Assembly (NCBI RefSeq): GCF_001921215.1
Contig: NZ_MSIF01000014.1
Span: forward strand, 124,001-188,000
Direction of reading: 5' to 3'
Length of the DNA stretch: 64,000 nucleotides
Origin: Actinophytocola xinjiangensis
Lineage (GTDB): Bacteria > Actinomycetota > Actinomycetes > Mycobacteriales > Pseudonocardiaceae
Shown: positions 17,351 through 25,993 of the stretch, piece by piece
Position numbering within the stretch: position 1 is the stretch's first letter
Layout: the number at the start of each line of letters is the position of its first letter
The notes under the pieces: generated by a model
What the model saw: only the letters and a program-made list of their open reading frames with translations
Told to the model about the DNA's origin: nothing
Databases searched by the model: none
Made by a program: the position numbers and the translations under genes

Positions 17351-18724
17351 ATGGCGCCCAACGGCAACAACAGCGGCAACAGCAACGGCAACAACAACGA
17401 CGAGCACTACGACACCCAGGACTACTCGGGCGACAACGAGAACCCCTACGGGCAGTGGCTCCCCGGGCTCGAGGAGCTCGCGCGGCACTCGGCCATCGCG
17501 ACCCAGTCGGGTGAGCTGTCCGACGACGTCCGGATGGGTGACGACCGGGTCATCGGCAACGTCCCCAACTGGGACGGCTTCTCCAGCCAGCAGCTCTACG
17601 CCTTCGCCACCACCGACAACGCCCCCGACACCGCCGACTCGCTCGGCCGGGCGTTCAACGACGGCGGCAACCGGCTCGCCGAGGCGGCCAACGGCCTGTT
17701 CGAGGCGGTCACCGCCATCGAGGGCGCGTGGACCGGTACCGCCTCCGACTCGGCCAGGGGCGCCCTCGCGCCGCTGGCCAGGGCGGCCGGCCAGGCCGGG
17801 CAGACCGCGCAGATGATGGGCGTGCAGATGTCGCGCCAGTCCACGGCGGCGGCCGCGGTCCGCGAGCTCCCGCCGCCCCGCGAGTTCGACGCCGGGCAGG
17901 CGCTGCGGGCCGGGATGGCCGGCGGGCCCGCCGCCATGCAGGCCGACCTGAAGGCCCAGGACGAGGCCGCCAAGGAGGTCAAGCGCGAGCAGATCCGCTA
18001 CCTGCAGGCCTACACCAAGGCCATGTCGGAGGTCGACGCGCAGACCCCCAGCTTCGTCCCGCCGCCGACCGGGCGGATCAAGCCGACGGCCGGCGGCAGC
18101 GGCTCGGTGCACGGCGCCCTGGTGCAGATCCCGCAGACCGGCGACGGTTCGTCCGGCGGCGGCACCTCCACCGGCGGCCCGACCGGCGGCTACGTCGGTG
18201 TCAACCCGGGCGGCCAGGCCGGCCACCCCGGTTCGAACGGGCCCGGCTTCGCCAGTGAGGAGATCGACGACCTGACGATCCCGGGCACCCTGCCCGGCAC
18301 CTCGGCCTCCGGCTACACGCCCACCTCCGCGCCGCCGGTCGCGCCCGGCACGGGGCCGGCCTTCGGCCCGAGTGCCGGCGGCCCGTCGATGCCGGCGGCC
18401 GGTGCCGGCGGTTTCGGTGGCGCGTTCGGCAACTTCGGCGGCACCGGGCTGGGCGGTCCGGGCGGTACCGGCGCCGGTGGCGGCGCCCCGGCTTCCGGCC
18501 AGGGTCCGGCCGCGCGCGGCCTGGGTCCGGGGATGGCTCCCGGCGGCGGGCGGGGCATGGGTCCCGGCGGCGGCATGGGCGCGGGCGGCCGGCGTGCCGA
18601 GGGCGACGACGACGACGAGCACGACCGTCCCGCCTACCTGGTCGAGGGCGACCCGGACAGCGCGTTCGGCAACGACCAGGTCAGTGCGCCGTCGGTGATC
18701 GGCGGCGACGACGATGGCGCCTGA
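17351..18724 (+). CDS. PPE-domain protein (type VII secretion substrate-like)
   Basis: A 457-residue protein. The first ~35 residues are Asn/Ser/Asp-rich. A PPE/WXG-like helical bundle then spans about residues 40-215 (WDGFSSQQLYAFATTD, LAEAANGLFEAVTAIEGAWTG, QADLKAQDEAAKEVKREQIR). A long Gly/Pro/Thr-rich tail follows (230-430), rich in GGG and GPG, with an acidic end (EGDDDDEHDRP). The pattern matches the PPE proteins of non-mycobacterial actinomycetes, secreted or surface-linked through ESX systems. ATG 17351 has a strong ribosome site (GGGGGAG). It overlaps the espG start by 11 bp, consistent with EspG acting as its chaperone. No PE partner gene is visible. Confidence 0.85.
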   Translation: MAPNGNNSGNSNGNNNDEHYDTQDYSGDNENPYGQWLPGLEELARHSAIATQSGELSDDVRMGDDRVIGNVPNWDGFSSQQLYAFATTDNAPDTADSLGRAFNDGGNRLAEAANGLFEAVTAIEGAWTGTASDSARGALAPLARAAGQAGQTAQMMGVQMSRQSTAAAAVRELPPPREFDAGQALRAGMAGGPAAMQADLKAQDEAAKEVKREQIRYLQAYTKAMSEVDAQTPSFVPPPTGRIKPTAGGSGSVHGALVQIPQTGDGSSGGGTSTGGPTGGYVGVNPGGQAGHPGSNGPGFASEEIDDLTIPGTLPGTSASGYTPTSAPPVAPGTGPAFGPSAGGPSMPAAGAGGFGGAFGNFGGTGLGGPGGTGAGGGAPASGQGPAARGLGPGMAPGGGRGMGPGGGMGAGGRRAEGDDDDEHDRPAYLVEGDPDSAFGNDQVSAPSVIGGDDDGA

Positions 18725-19454
18725 GCGGCGCCTCGGGCCGCTGGCCGTCGACTTCCTGTGGGAGGCCCTCGGCGTCGGTGAGCTGCCCTACCCGCTCGAG
18801 TCCCGCTCGCACGGCGCCACCGTGGACGAGCGGGACGCGCTGCGCCGCCGCGTCCGGGAGGACCTGGTCGCGAACGGCCTGATCGACCCTCGTGGCCGGC
18901 TGGAGCCGGAGCTGGAGGACTGGTTCGGCACGCTGGCCCAGCCGGACCTGAGCATCGACGCGATCTTCCTGCCGGAACTGGCCGCCCAGCCGGTGTTGGC
19001 GCTGGCCGCGGCCGGCCGGGCGGGCGCGGTGCTGGCGGTGCAGCACCAGCAGGAGCTGCGGCTGGCGCCGATCCAGCGCGACGGTCTGGTCTCGGCGATC
19101 GTCGGCCTGCTGCCGGCGGCGCCCCGGGGCACCGAGCAGTCGATCTCGATGCCAGCCGAGGAGCTGGCCCTGGTGTCGGCCGGCGGCCCGGCGCGGGTCA
19201 GCGACGTCGACCGGAAGTCGCTGGTCAAGCTGAACGGGATGGCCAACCGGCGGGGCGGGCAGCTGGCGGTCAACAGCCGCACGGACATGCGCGGGCGGCG
19301 CCGTTCGCCGGTGCTGTCGTGGTTCGACAACGTCAGCGGCCGGTACCTGACCCAGACCCGTGACGGCTGGACCACGATCGCCCCGACCGACGCCGCGACG
19401 CTGCGCCACCGCCTCGGTGAACTGGTCGCGGAGGTGACCTCCGACCGGCGATAG
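18714..19454 (+). CDS. EspG-like ESX secretion-associated chaperone
   Basis: A 246-residue protein of the EspG family, cytosolic chaperones that bind the tip of PE-PPE dimers and keep them soluble for ESX export. It begins LGPLAVDFLWEALGVGELPYPLE, a typical EspG opening, and has the alternating sheet/helix segments of the fold (AVLAVQHQQELRLAPIQRDG, VSAIVGLLPAAPRG, DNVSGRYLTQTRDGWTTIAP). It begins 11 bp inside the PPE gene, strong evidence that the two products work together. No ESX core genes (eccB, eccC, mycP) occur in the window, so the pair would depend on machinery elsewhere. Confidence 0.87.
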   Translation: MAPERRLGPLAVDFLWEALGVGELPYPLESRSHGATVDERDALRRRVREDLVANGLIDPRGRLEPELEDWFGTLAQPDLSIDAIFLPELAAQPVLALAAAGRAGAVLAVQHQQELRLAPIQRDGLVSAIVGLLPAAPRGTEQSISMPAEELALVSAGGPARVSDVDRKSLVKLNGMANRRGGQLAVNSRTDMRGRRRSPVLSWFDNVSGRYLTQTRDGWTTIAPTDAATLRHRLGELVAEVTSDRR

Positions 19455-19563
19455 CCCCCTGACCTGCGGCGGGGTGTAGGGAACCGATTCGCCCGGGTAA
19501 CCGTTGTGTTGAGCAGGGCTCCACGCCGGGCACTTCGCGACGTGGGCACTTTTGTGTGGGCGG

Positions 19564-19569
19564 TACGCT
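19564..19569 (+). promoter_or_regulatory. Probable ftsH promoter (-10 TACGCT)
   Basis: TACGCT lies about 94 bp upstream of ATG 19663 in the gap after espG. It suggests that ftsH is transcribed separately from the ESX-associated genes, with an 85-90 nt leader containing a distant GGGAGGG (19630). Confidence 0.35.
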
Positions 19570-19662
19570 GGGTTGACCGGAGTGCCTTGTCCGGCCGGGT
19601 AATGGGCGCCATTGCCCTACAGCAAGTCAGGGAGGGTCGGGCCGCGCCGCGGCCGTAAGTTG

Positions 19663-22023
19663 ATGGACCGCAAGCGCCTGCTGCGCAACCCGCTGGTGTG
19701 GATCTTGGTGGTGTTGCTGCTCTACTTCCTGATCAGCATGCTGTTCGACGACACCCGCGGTTACACCGAGGTACAGACCTCCAAGGCTGTGACCCAGATC
19801 ACGGACGGCAATGTCAAAGAGGCGGAGCAGGAGGACAAGGAGCAACGCCTCAAGCTCACCCTGCGTGAGCCGATCGAGGTCGAGGGTCAGAAGGTCACCC
19901 AGATCATCACCCAGTACCCGGCCGCCGCGTCCCTGGACATCTACCGAGCGTTGCAGAACGACGCCAAGGACGGCACGGTCTCCGACGCGAAGGTCACCCA
20001 GGAGAACTTCCTCACCCAGATCCTGATCTTCCTGATCCCGCTCGGCCTGCTGCTCATCCTCCTGATGTGGATGATGAACAACGTCCAGGGCGGCGGGAAC
20101 CGGGTGCTCAACTTCGGCAAGTCCCGGGCCAAGCAGCTGCCCAAGGACATGCCGAAGACCACGTTCGCCGACGTCGCGGGTGCCGACGAGGCGGTCGAGG
20201 AGCTCTACGAGATCAAGGACTTCCTGCAGAACCCCGGCCGCTACCAGGCACTGGGCGCCAAGATCCCCAAGGGCGTGCTGCTCTACGGCCCGCCCGGCAC
20301 CGGCAAGACGCTGCTGGCCCGCGCGGTCGCCGGCGAGGCCGGGGTGCCGTTCTACTCGATCTCCGGCTCGGACTTCGTCGAGATGTTCGTCGGTGTCGGC
20401 GCCTCGCGTGTCCGTGACCTGTTCGAGCAGGCCAAGCAGAACGCGCCGTGCATCATCTTCGTCGACGAGATCGACGCGGTCGGCCGCCAGCGCGGCGCCG
20501 GCCTCGGCGGCGGCCACGACGAGCGCGAGCAGACCCTCAACCAGCTGCTGGTCGAGATGGACGGCTTTGACGCGCGCGGCGGCATCATCCTGATCGCGGC
20601 CACCAACCGCCCCGACATCCTCGACCCCGCGCTGCTGCGCCCCGGCCGGTTCGACCGGCAGATCCCGGTCTCCGCACCGGACCTGATGGGCCGCAAGCGC
20701 ATCCTCGAGGTGCACTCGAAGGGCAAGCCGCTCGACCCGGACGCCGACCTCGACGGCCTGGCCAAGCGCACCGTCGGCATGTCCGGCGCCGACCTGGCCA
20801 ACGTGATCAACGAGGCCGCGCTGCTCACCGCCCGGCAGAACGGCACCATGATCAACGGTGCCGCGCTGGAGGAGTCGGTCGACCGGGTGATCGGCGGTCC
20901 GGCCCGCAAGAGCCGGATCATCTCCGAGAAGGAGAAGAAGATCACCGCCTACCACGAGGGCGGGCACGCGCTCGCCGCGTGGGCGATGCCCGACCTCGAA
21001 CCGGTCTACAAGCTGACGATCCTGCCCCGGGGACGCACCGGCGGCCACGCCCTGGTCGTGCCCGAGGACGACAAGCAGCTGATGACCCGCTCGGAGATGA
21101 TCGCCAGGCTGGTGTTCGCCCTGGGCGGGCGGTCGGCCGAGGAGCTGGTGTTCCACGAGCCGACCACCGGCGCGTCCAGCGACATCGAGCAGGCCACCAA
21201 GATCGCCAAGGCGATGGTCACCGAGTACGGCATGTCCGCCCGCCTCGGCGCGGTCAAGTACGGCAAGGACGAGGGCGACCCGTTCCTCGGCCGGTCCATG
21301 GGCCACGCGCCGGACTACTCGCTGGAGGTCGCGCACGAGATCGACGAGGAGGTGCGCAAGCTCATCGAGGCCGCGCACACCGAGGCGTGGGACGTGCTCA
21401 ACACCTACCGCGACGTGCTGGACAACCTGGTCATCGAGCTGCTGAACAAGGAGACCCTCCAGCGCCGCGACCTGGAGCGGATCTTCTCCAACGTCGAGAA
21501 GCGCCCCCGGATCACCGCGTTCAACGAGTTCGGCGGCCGCACGCCCTCGGACAAGCCGCCGATCAAGACCCCCGGCGAGCTGGCCAAGGAGCGCGGCGAG
21601 CCGTGGCCGCCGGTCCAGGAGGAGCCCGAGCCGACGCCGGTGCGCACCGCGCAGGGCGCGGGCGACCTGCCCGGCGGGGTGCCCCACCCGGGGACCGCCC
21701 AGCCCGGCGGCAACGGCACGGTGCCCAACGGCCTGCCGCACCCGCCGCCCGGCCCGTACGGCCAGCCCTACCCCGGCCAGCCGGGACCGGGCCCGTACGG
21801 CCAGCCCAACCCTGGCTCCGGCCCGCCGAACTACGGCGCGCCACCCGGGTGGACCCCGGCGACCTCGCCCGGCGGCAACCCAGGTCAGCAGCCGTGGCGG
21901 CCGGCGTGGGACCAGCCGCAGGACGACCGTGGTCGTGATCAGCGTGGACCGGGAGGCCCACCTGGTGGACCGACCGATCCGGATGAGCGGGGCCGGGGCC
22001 CGGAGTGGGATGCTGGGCGCTGA
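19663..22023 (+). CDS. ftsH: ATP-dependent zinc metalloprotease FtsH
   Basis: A membrane-bound AAA+ protease that degrades membrane and short-lived cytosolic proteins as a hexamer. TM1 is [19 protein letters not shown], and TM2 is [20 protein letters not shown]. The AAA part has Walker A GPPGTGKT (about residue 209), Walker [12 protein letters not shown] and the second region of homology ([20 protein letters not shown]). The zinc site HEGGH is near residue 431. The C-terminal ~120 residues are a Pro/Gly-rich tail ([15 protein letters not shown] repeats) typical of actinobacteria. ATG 19663 (MDRKRLLRN) is chosen; a TTG at 19612 would add 17 basic residues. The ribosome site is weak. folE begins 15 bp after the stop. 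Confidence 0.96.
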   Translation: MDRKRLLRNPLVWILVVLLLYFLISMLFDDTRGYTEVQTSKAVTQITDGNVKEAEQEDKEQRLKLTLREPIEVEGQKVTQIITQYPAAASLDIYRALQNDAKDGTVSDAKVTQENFLTQILIFLIPLGLLLILLMWMMNNVQGGGNRVLNFGKSRAKQLPKDMPKTTFADVAGADEAVEELYEIKDFLQNPGRYQALGAKIPKGVLLYGPPGTGKTLLARAVAGEAGVPFYSISGSDFVEMFVGVGASRVRDLFEQAKQNAPCIIFVDEIDAVGRQRGAGLGGGHDEREQTLNQLLVEMDGFDARGGIILIAATNRPDILDPALLRPGRFDRQIPVSAPDLMGRKRILEVHSKGKPLDPDADLDGLAKRTVGMSGADLANVINEAALLTARQNGTMINGAALEESVDRVIGGPARKSRIISEKEKKITAYHEGGHALAAWAMPDLEPVYKLTILPRGRTGGHALVVPEDDKQLMTRSEMIARLVFALGGRSAEELVFHEPTTGASSDIEQATKIAKAMVTEYGMSARLGAVKYGKDEGDPFLGRSMGHAPDYSLEVAHEIDEEVRKLIEAAHTEAWDVLNTYRDVLDNLVIELLNKETLQRRDLERIFSNVEKRPRITAFNEFGGRTPSDKPPIKTPGELAKERGEPWPPVQEEPEPTPVRTAQGAGDLPGGVPHPGTAQPGGNGTVPNGLPHPPPGPYGQPYPGQPGPGPYGQPNPGSGPPNYGAPPGWTPATSPGGNPGQQPWRPAWDQPQDDRGRDQRGPGGPPGGPTDPDERGRGPEWDAGR

Positions 22024-22038
22024 CGCCCGGAGGCACAG

Positions 22039-23196
22039 TTGACGGCTGACAGCTCGACCGGCGGCCCGCTGTATCACCACGACAGCGGGTCCGTTCCGGT
22101 GTTCGACCACGCCCGCGCCGAGAAGGCCGTGCGGGAGCTGCTGCTGGCCTGCGGCGAGGACCCCGACCGCGAGGGTTTACAGGACACCCCGGCCAGGGTC
22201 GCTCGCGCCTACCTGGAGATGTTCGCCGGCCTGTACACCGACCCGGACACGGTGCTCGACAAGACGTTCGACGAGTGCCACGACGAGTTGGTGCTGGTCA
22301 CCGACATTCCCACGTACTCGACGTGCCTGCCGGGGCGTCAACCGGTCGACGCGGTCGGCGGGCCGTGCGACGCCGCCGACGTGCGGGTCGGTGACCGGCT
22401 GTGGACCCTGGCCGAGGGCCGCGCCGAGACGACCACCGTCACCCGGATCACCACCCGCCCGGCGCGCCAGCTGGTCGAGGTGGTCACCGACGGCGGCAGC
22501 TTCGTCGTCACCCCCGACCATCCGCTGGCCACCCCCGACGGCTGGGCCGAGGCGGCCGGCGTGGCCGGCACCGCCATCGAGTGGACCGAGCCCGGCGCGC
22601 TGGCCTCGCGCCCGCTGTCGCTGGCGCTGCCCCGCCGCCGCCCGGTCGAACCGGCCGGCGGCGACGACTGGTGGCTGCGCCACGGGTTCGCCAAGGAGTC
22701 CCACCACACCGAGCTGGCCGAGTCCCGCTGGCTGCCGGTGACCACCGTGCGCCCGTTCGAGTCGCCGGGCGACTCGCCGTTCACGGTCTACAGCTTCACC
22801 TGCGACCCGCACCCCACGTTCCTGGTCGCCGGCCACCTCACGCACAACTGCGAACACCACCTCGTCCCCTTCCACGGTGTCACCCATGTGGGGTACATCC
22901 CGAACGTGAAGGGCAAGGTCACCGGCCTGTCGAAGCTGGCGCGCCTGGTCGACCTGTACGCCAAACGCCCGCAGGTCCAGGAACGGCTGACCTCCCAGAT
23001 CGCCGACGCGCTGGTCCGCAAGCTGGAGCCGCGCGGGGTGATCGTCGTCGTCGAGGCCGAGCACCTGTGCATGGCGATGCGCGGCATCCGCAAGCCGGGC
23101 GCGCGCACCACGACCTCGGCGGTGCGCGGCATGCTGCGCTCGTCGGCCACCTCCCGGTCCGAGGCACTGGACCTGATCCGCGGCCGGACAAGGTGA
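22039..23196 (+). CDS. folE: GTP cyclohydrolase I, interrupted by an in-frame mini-intein
   Basis: FolE converts GTP to 7,8-dihydroneopterin triphosphate, the first step of folate synthesis. The frame encodes 385 residues, far above the ~200 usual, because a 175-residue intein (residues 96-270) is inserted. The two exteins join as [18 protein letters not shown], giving a normal 210-residue enzyme. Zinc ligands are the Cys and second His of CEHH, plus the Cys of [13 protein letters not shown] 22039 is the start, behind CCCGGAGG. The C-terminal extein contains [18 protein letters not shown] codon occurs at residue 47. The stop overlaps the folP GTG by 4 bp. Active FolE requires splicing, because the intein sits at a catalytic zinc cysteine. 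Confidence 0.94.
   Translation: MTADSSTGGPLYHHDSGSVPVFDHARAEKAVRELLLACGEDPDREGLQDTPARVARAYLEMFAGLYTDPDTVLDKTFDECHDELVLVTDIPTYSTCLPGRQPVDAVGGPCDAADVRVGDRLWTLAEGRAETTTVTRITTRPARQLVEVVTDGGSFVVTPDHPLATPDGWAEAAGVAGTAIEWTEPGALASRPLSLALPRRRPVEPAGGDDWWLRHGFAKESHHTELAESRWLPVTTVRPFESPGDSPFTVYSFTCDPHPTFLVAGHLTHNCEHHLVPFHGVTHVGYIPNVKGKVTGLSKLARLVDLYAKRPQVQERLTSQIADALVRKLEPRGVIVVVEAEHLCMAMRGIRKPGARTTTSAVRGMLRSSATSRSEALDLIRGRTR
22324..22848 (+). mobile_element. Mini-intein in FolE (no homing endonuclease)
   Basis: The inserted 175 residues have all splicing motifs. Block A starts with Cys1 in [11 protein letters not shown], followed by [12 protein letters not shown]. Block B is [16 protein letters not shown] with Thr63-x-x-His66. 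Block F is [16 protein letters not shown]. Block G is HLTHN, giving penultimate His174 and terminal Asn175, with Cys as the +1 extein residue. There is no room for a LAGLIDADG endonuclease and no such motif, so it is a minimal, probably immobile intein. Its codon use and GC content match the host gene, suggesting long residence. The insertion precedes the invariant CEHH zinc motif, a typical highly conserved active-site insertion point. Confidence 0.93.
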
Positions 23197-24053
23197 TCCC
23201 GGTGCAGCCGGCGCCGCATCCGGGGCTGCCGCGCCCTGGCCGGTGCGCCGTGGTCGGCGTGCTGAACGTGACCCCCGACTCGTTCTCCGACGGCGGCCGC
23301 TACCTGGACCTCGACGACGCCCTCGAACACGGCCTGTCGATGTGGACGGCCGGCGCGGACCTGATCGACGTCGGCGGCGAGTCCACCCGGCCTGGCGCGG
23401 CGAGGGTCGACGCGGCCACCGAGATCGAGCGGGTGTTACCGGTGATCAGGGACCTGTCGTCGGCCGGCGTGGCGGTCAGCGTCGACACCACCCGCGGCGA
23501 GGTGGCCGAGGCCGCCGTCGGCGCCGGTGCGACGGTCGTCAACGACGTCTCCGGCGGCCTGGCCGACCCGACGATGGCCAGTGTCGTCGCGGCGGCCGGC
23601 GTGCCGTGGATCCTGATGCACTGGCGCGGCCACAGCGACCACATGGACTCGCTCGCCAGCTACACGAACGTGGTCACCGATGTGCGTGACGAGCTGGTTG
23701 CCCGGGTCGACACGGCGGTGGCGGCCGGTGTGGACCCGTCGGCGCTGGTGCTCGATCCCGGTCTCGGTTTCGCCAAGCGCGCCGCCCACAACTGGACGTT
23801 GTTACGCCACCTGGACGTGCTGCGGGCGTTGGGTTTCCCGGTGCTGGTAGGCGCGTCCCGCAAACGTTTCCTGGGGTCGTTGCTGGCCGACAAGGAAGGC
23901 AACCCCCGCCCACCCGAAGGCCGCGAGGACGCCACGGCGGCGATCTCGGCGCTGGTGGCCACCGCCGGCGCCTGGGGCGTCCGTGTCCACGACGTCACCC
24001 GATCGTTGGACGCCGTTCTGGTGGCCGAAGCCCTCCAGGGAGACTCCGAGTGA
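23193..24053 (+). CDS. folP: Dihydropteroate synthase
   Basis: Joins p-aminobenzoate to the pterin pyrophosphate; the target of sulfonamides. The 286-residue product has the family hallmarks [51 protein letters not shown] and [28 protein letters not shown]. The TIM-barrel length is standard. GTG 23193 overlaps the folE stop (GTGA); GTG 23202 is an alternative. Two TTA codons are present (residues ~82 and ~204). It ends overlapping folB. The sequence looks like the active FolP1-type enzyme rather than the FolP2 paralogue. Confidence 0.96.
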   Translation: MIPVQPAPHPGLPRPGRCAVVGVLNVTPDSFSDGGRYLDLDDALEHGLSMWTAGADLIDVGGESTRPGAARVDAATEIERVLPVIRDLSSAGVAVSVDTTRGEVAEAAVGAGATVVNDVSGGLADPTMASVVAAAGVPWILMHWRGHSDHMDSLASYTNVVTDVRDELVARVDTAVAAGVDPSALVLDPGLGFAKRAAHNWTLLRHLDVLRALGFPVLVGASRKRFLGSLLADKEGNPRPPEGREDATAAISALVATAGAWGVRVHDVTRSLDAVLVAEALQGDSE

Positions 24054-24433
24054 CCGACCGCATCACGCTGACCGGCCTGCGGGTACGCGGCCACCACGGC
24101 GTCCTCGCGCACGAGAAGCGCGACGGCCAGGACTTCCTGGTCGACGTCACGGCGTGGATCGACCTGGACCGGGCCGCCGAGACCGACGACGTGGCCGACA
24201 CCCTCCACTACGGAGAGCTGGCGCAACGCGTCGCCGAGATCGTCGCCGGCCCGCCGAGGAACCTGATCGAGACGGTCGGCGTCGACATCGCCGACCAGGT
24301 GATGACCGACGAGCGCCTGCACGCCGTCGAGGTCACCGTGCACAAGCCCAACGCCCCCATCCCGCTGACGTTCGCCGACGTGTCGGTCACCGTCCGCCGC
24401 TCCCGCCGGGGCGGACGGGGCGGCCGGGGATGA
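24050..24433 (+). CDS. folB: Dihydroneopterin aldolase
   Basis: Cleaves dihydroneopterin to 6-hydroxymethyl-dihydropterin. The 127-residue product is standard. The family start [29 protein letters not shown]-like [14 protein letters not shown], and [15 protein letters not shown] are clear, with catalytic lysine in [21 protein letters not shown]. An Arg/Gly-rich C-terminal tail ([12 protein letters not shown]) follows. GTG 24050 overlaps the folP stop by 4 bp and its own stop overlaps folK by 4 bp, so the operon is tightly coupled. Confidence 0.96.
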   Translation: MTDRITLTGLRVRGHHGVLAHEKRDGQDFLVDVTAWIDLDRAAETDDVADTLHYGELAQRVAEIVAGPPRNLIETVGVDIADQVMTDERLHAVEVTVHKPNAPIPLTFADVSVTVRRSRRGGRGGRG

Positions 24434-24927
24434 CCCGCGCGGTCCTGTCCATCGGCTCCAACCTGGGCGACCGCCTGGCCAACCTCCGCCTGGCCACCAC
24501 CGGCCTGGCCGACTCCCTGGTGGCCACCTCCCCGGTCTACGAGACGAAGGCCTGGGGCGTGACGGACCAACCCGACTTCCTCAACGCGGTCGTCGTCGTC
24601 GACGACCCCGACGCCGACGAGTGGACCTGGCTCCACCGGGCCCAGACCCTGGAAGGTGAGGCGGGCCGGGTCCGCACCCGACACTGGGGCCCGAGGACGC
24701 TGGACGTCGACGTGGTCACTGTGGACGGTGTGACCAGCGACCACCCGGACCTGCTGCTGCCCCACCCCGGCACCCCCGAACGCGCCACCGTCCTGATCCC
24801 CTGGCTGACGATCGACCCGGCCGCCGTCCTTCCCGGACACGGCCCCGTCACGTCCCTCGTGGACGCTCTCCCCGCCGACGCCGTCGCCGACGTCCACCTG
24901 CGACCCGATCTCTCCCTGGCTCGCTGA
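24430..24927 (+). CDS. folK: 2-amino-4-hydroxy-6-hydroxymethyldihydropteridine pyrophosphokinase
   Basis: Pyrophosphorylates 6-hydroxymethyl-dihydropterin using ATP, the step before FolP. The 165-residue product contains [39 protein letters not shown], and the metal-binding [14 protein letters not shown] with [17 protein letters not shown] 24430 overlaps the folB TGA. It completes the set folE-folP-folB-folK, which makes the pterin branch of folate synthesis; glyA, which uses folate, lies upstream in the window. Confidence 0.96.
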   Translation: MTRAVLSIGSNLGDRLANLRLATTGLADSLVATSPVYETKAWGVTDQPDFLNAVVVVDDPDADEWTWLHRAQTLEGEAGRVRTRHWGPRTLDVDVVTVDGVTSDHPDLLLPHPGTPERATVLIPWLTIDPAAVLPGHGPVTSLVDALPADAVADVHLRPDLSLAR

Positions 24928-25045
24928 CCCGGCCCTCGTCGCCACCTCAGGCCTGGTCGCCGGCAACGGCTTACGACCCGGACTCCGGTGTGGACCTCGT
25001 GCCCGGGCCGACGCGGGAGCCGAACACGGCAACCACCGGAAGCGC

Positions 25046-25065
25046 CCGGGGGTCCCCCCGGTTTC
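25046..25065 (+). terminator. Possible terminator of the fol operon
   Basis: CCGGGG pairs with CCCCGG around a tight loop, followed by TTTC. It lies 119 bp after folK; short stem, modest confidence. Confidence 0.35.
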
Positions 25066-25443
25066 AACGTTACCGGTCGCCACCGACAGTGCCGGCTTCC
25101 GCGAGCTGGCTGATGTGGACTGGGGCCACCTCGGTCGGTTCGCCGGCCCGGTCAGCTCGTCGGGGCGCGGAGGGTCGCGATGATCCGCCCCGCGCGGCCA
25201 CCCCGCGCCGGCAAGGACCGACATCGCGGGAGCACGTGTCCACAGAAATGGCCGCCAACTGGGCGGGGTGTGGATAACGATTCGTCGCCCGCGGTCTCCC
25301 CGAGGCATCGCCACCGCGTCGTCGAGGCGGTGGCCAGCCGGTCGGTGTGCGGGTGCTTCGGACCCGTCCGTCTCGCCCGCTCGCCGAGCGTGAACACGCG
25401 CCCGTGCCGGACCTTCCCGTCATGGGAGGTCACGTCTCGCCGG

Positions 25444-25449
25444 TACCGT
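25444..25449 (+). promoter_or_regulatory. -10 box of a leaderless promoter (DUF3180 gene)
   Basis: TACCGT ends 6 nt before ATG 25456, with no ribosome site between them. Confidence 0.5.
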
Positions 25450-25455
25450 TGGTGC

Positions 25456-25935
25456 ATGCATTTCACCCGGGCCCGCGATCTGGTCGTCGCCGGCCTGCTG
25501 GCGGCCGGGGTCGGGTACATCCTGTTCAGCACCTTCTACGCCGACCTGCCCCGCATCCCCCGCTACGCCGGCTTCACGCTGCTGGTCCTGGCCGTCGTCG
25601 AGGCCGTGCTGGGCGGGTCGCTGCGCTCGCGGATCCGGCACCGCGACGGGGCCCGGCCGGTCCAGGCGCTCACCGCCGCCCGGGCCGTCGCGCTCGCCAA
25701 GGCCTCCTCGTTACTGGGTGCGATCATGTTCGGGGTGTGGCTGGCGCTGCTCGCGTACGTCCTGCCGCGCCGCCTCGACCTCACCGCCGCCGCGTCCGAC
25801 ACCCCCGGCGCGGTGATCGGAATCGGGTGTTCCGTGCTTCTGATCGGCGCCGCCCTGTATCTCGAGTGGTGTTGCCGCACCCCGGATGACCAGGAGAATC
25901 AGCCGCCCGGGTATCGGTCCGGCGAGTCCGCCTGA
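25456..25935 (+). CDS. DUF3180 membrane protein
   Basis: A 159-residue integral membrane protein with four hydrophobic helices: VVAGLLAAGVGYILF, YAGFTLLVLAVVEAVLGG, SLLGAIMFGVWLALLAYV and VIGIGCSVLLIGAALYLEWCC. The loop between helices 2 and 3 is basic (RSRIRHRDGARPVQALTAARAV). This is the protein regularly found after folK in actinobacteria (Rv3605c in M. tuberculosis). Its function is unknown. It has its own leaderless promoter. The C-terminus (CRTPDDQENQPPGYRSGES) is polar. Confidence 0.9.
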   Translation: MHFTRARDLVVAGLLAAGVGYILFSTFYADLPRIPRYAGFTLLVLAVVEAVLGGSLRSRIRHRDGARPVQALTAARAVALAKASSLLGAIMFGVWLALLAYVLPRRLDLTAAASDTPGAVIGIGCSVLLIGAALYLEWCCRTPDDQENQPPGYRSGESA

Positions 25936-25980
25936 CAATCTGGTCGGCATCGTCTCGGTCTCGTCCAGATAACGGACCGG

Positions 25981-25986
25981 TACGGT
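25981..25986 (+). promoter_or_regulatory. -10 box of a leaderless promoter (repeat-rich membrane protein)
   Basis: TACGGT ends 7 nt before ATG 25994. This favours ATG 25994 over GTG 25985, which would overlap the box. Confidence 0.5.
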
Positions 25987-25993
25987 GTGTGCC

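Larger units (their letters stand above)
24928..25455. other. Intergenic region between folK and the DUF3180 gene
   Basis: I see no convincing gene in about 530 bp. A short GC hairpin followed by TTTC (25046-25065) could end the fol operon. Two DnaA-box-like 9-mers lie at 25236-25244 (GTGTCCACA) and 25269-25277 (TGTGGATAA, a perfect box on the minus strand). At the right end, TACCGT (25444-25449) is a -10 box for the next gene. Confidence 0.55.

Noticed and set aside
19627-22110. Long minus-strand open frame opposite ftsH
   Set aside because: The plus strand encodes full-length FtsH with all motifs; the antisense frame has no recognisable domains.
22039-23196. folE read as a frameshifted or fused gene because of its extra length
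   Set aside because: The extra 175 residues stay in frame, have Cys1, TxxH, His-Asn and +1 Cys, and the flanks join into a perfect FolE. An intein explains it fully.
25236-25277. Two DnaA-box-like 9-mers as a replication origin or DARS-like site
   Set aside because: Only two boxes, one imperfect, and no dnaA/dnaN or A/T-rich unwinding element. Two such matches are plausible by chance.
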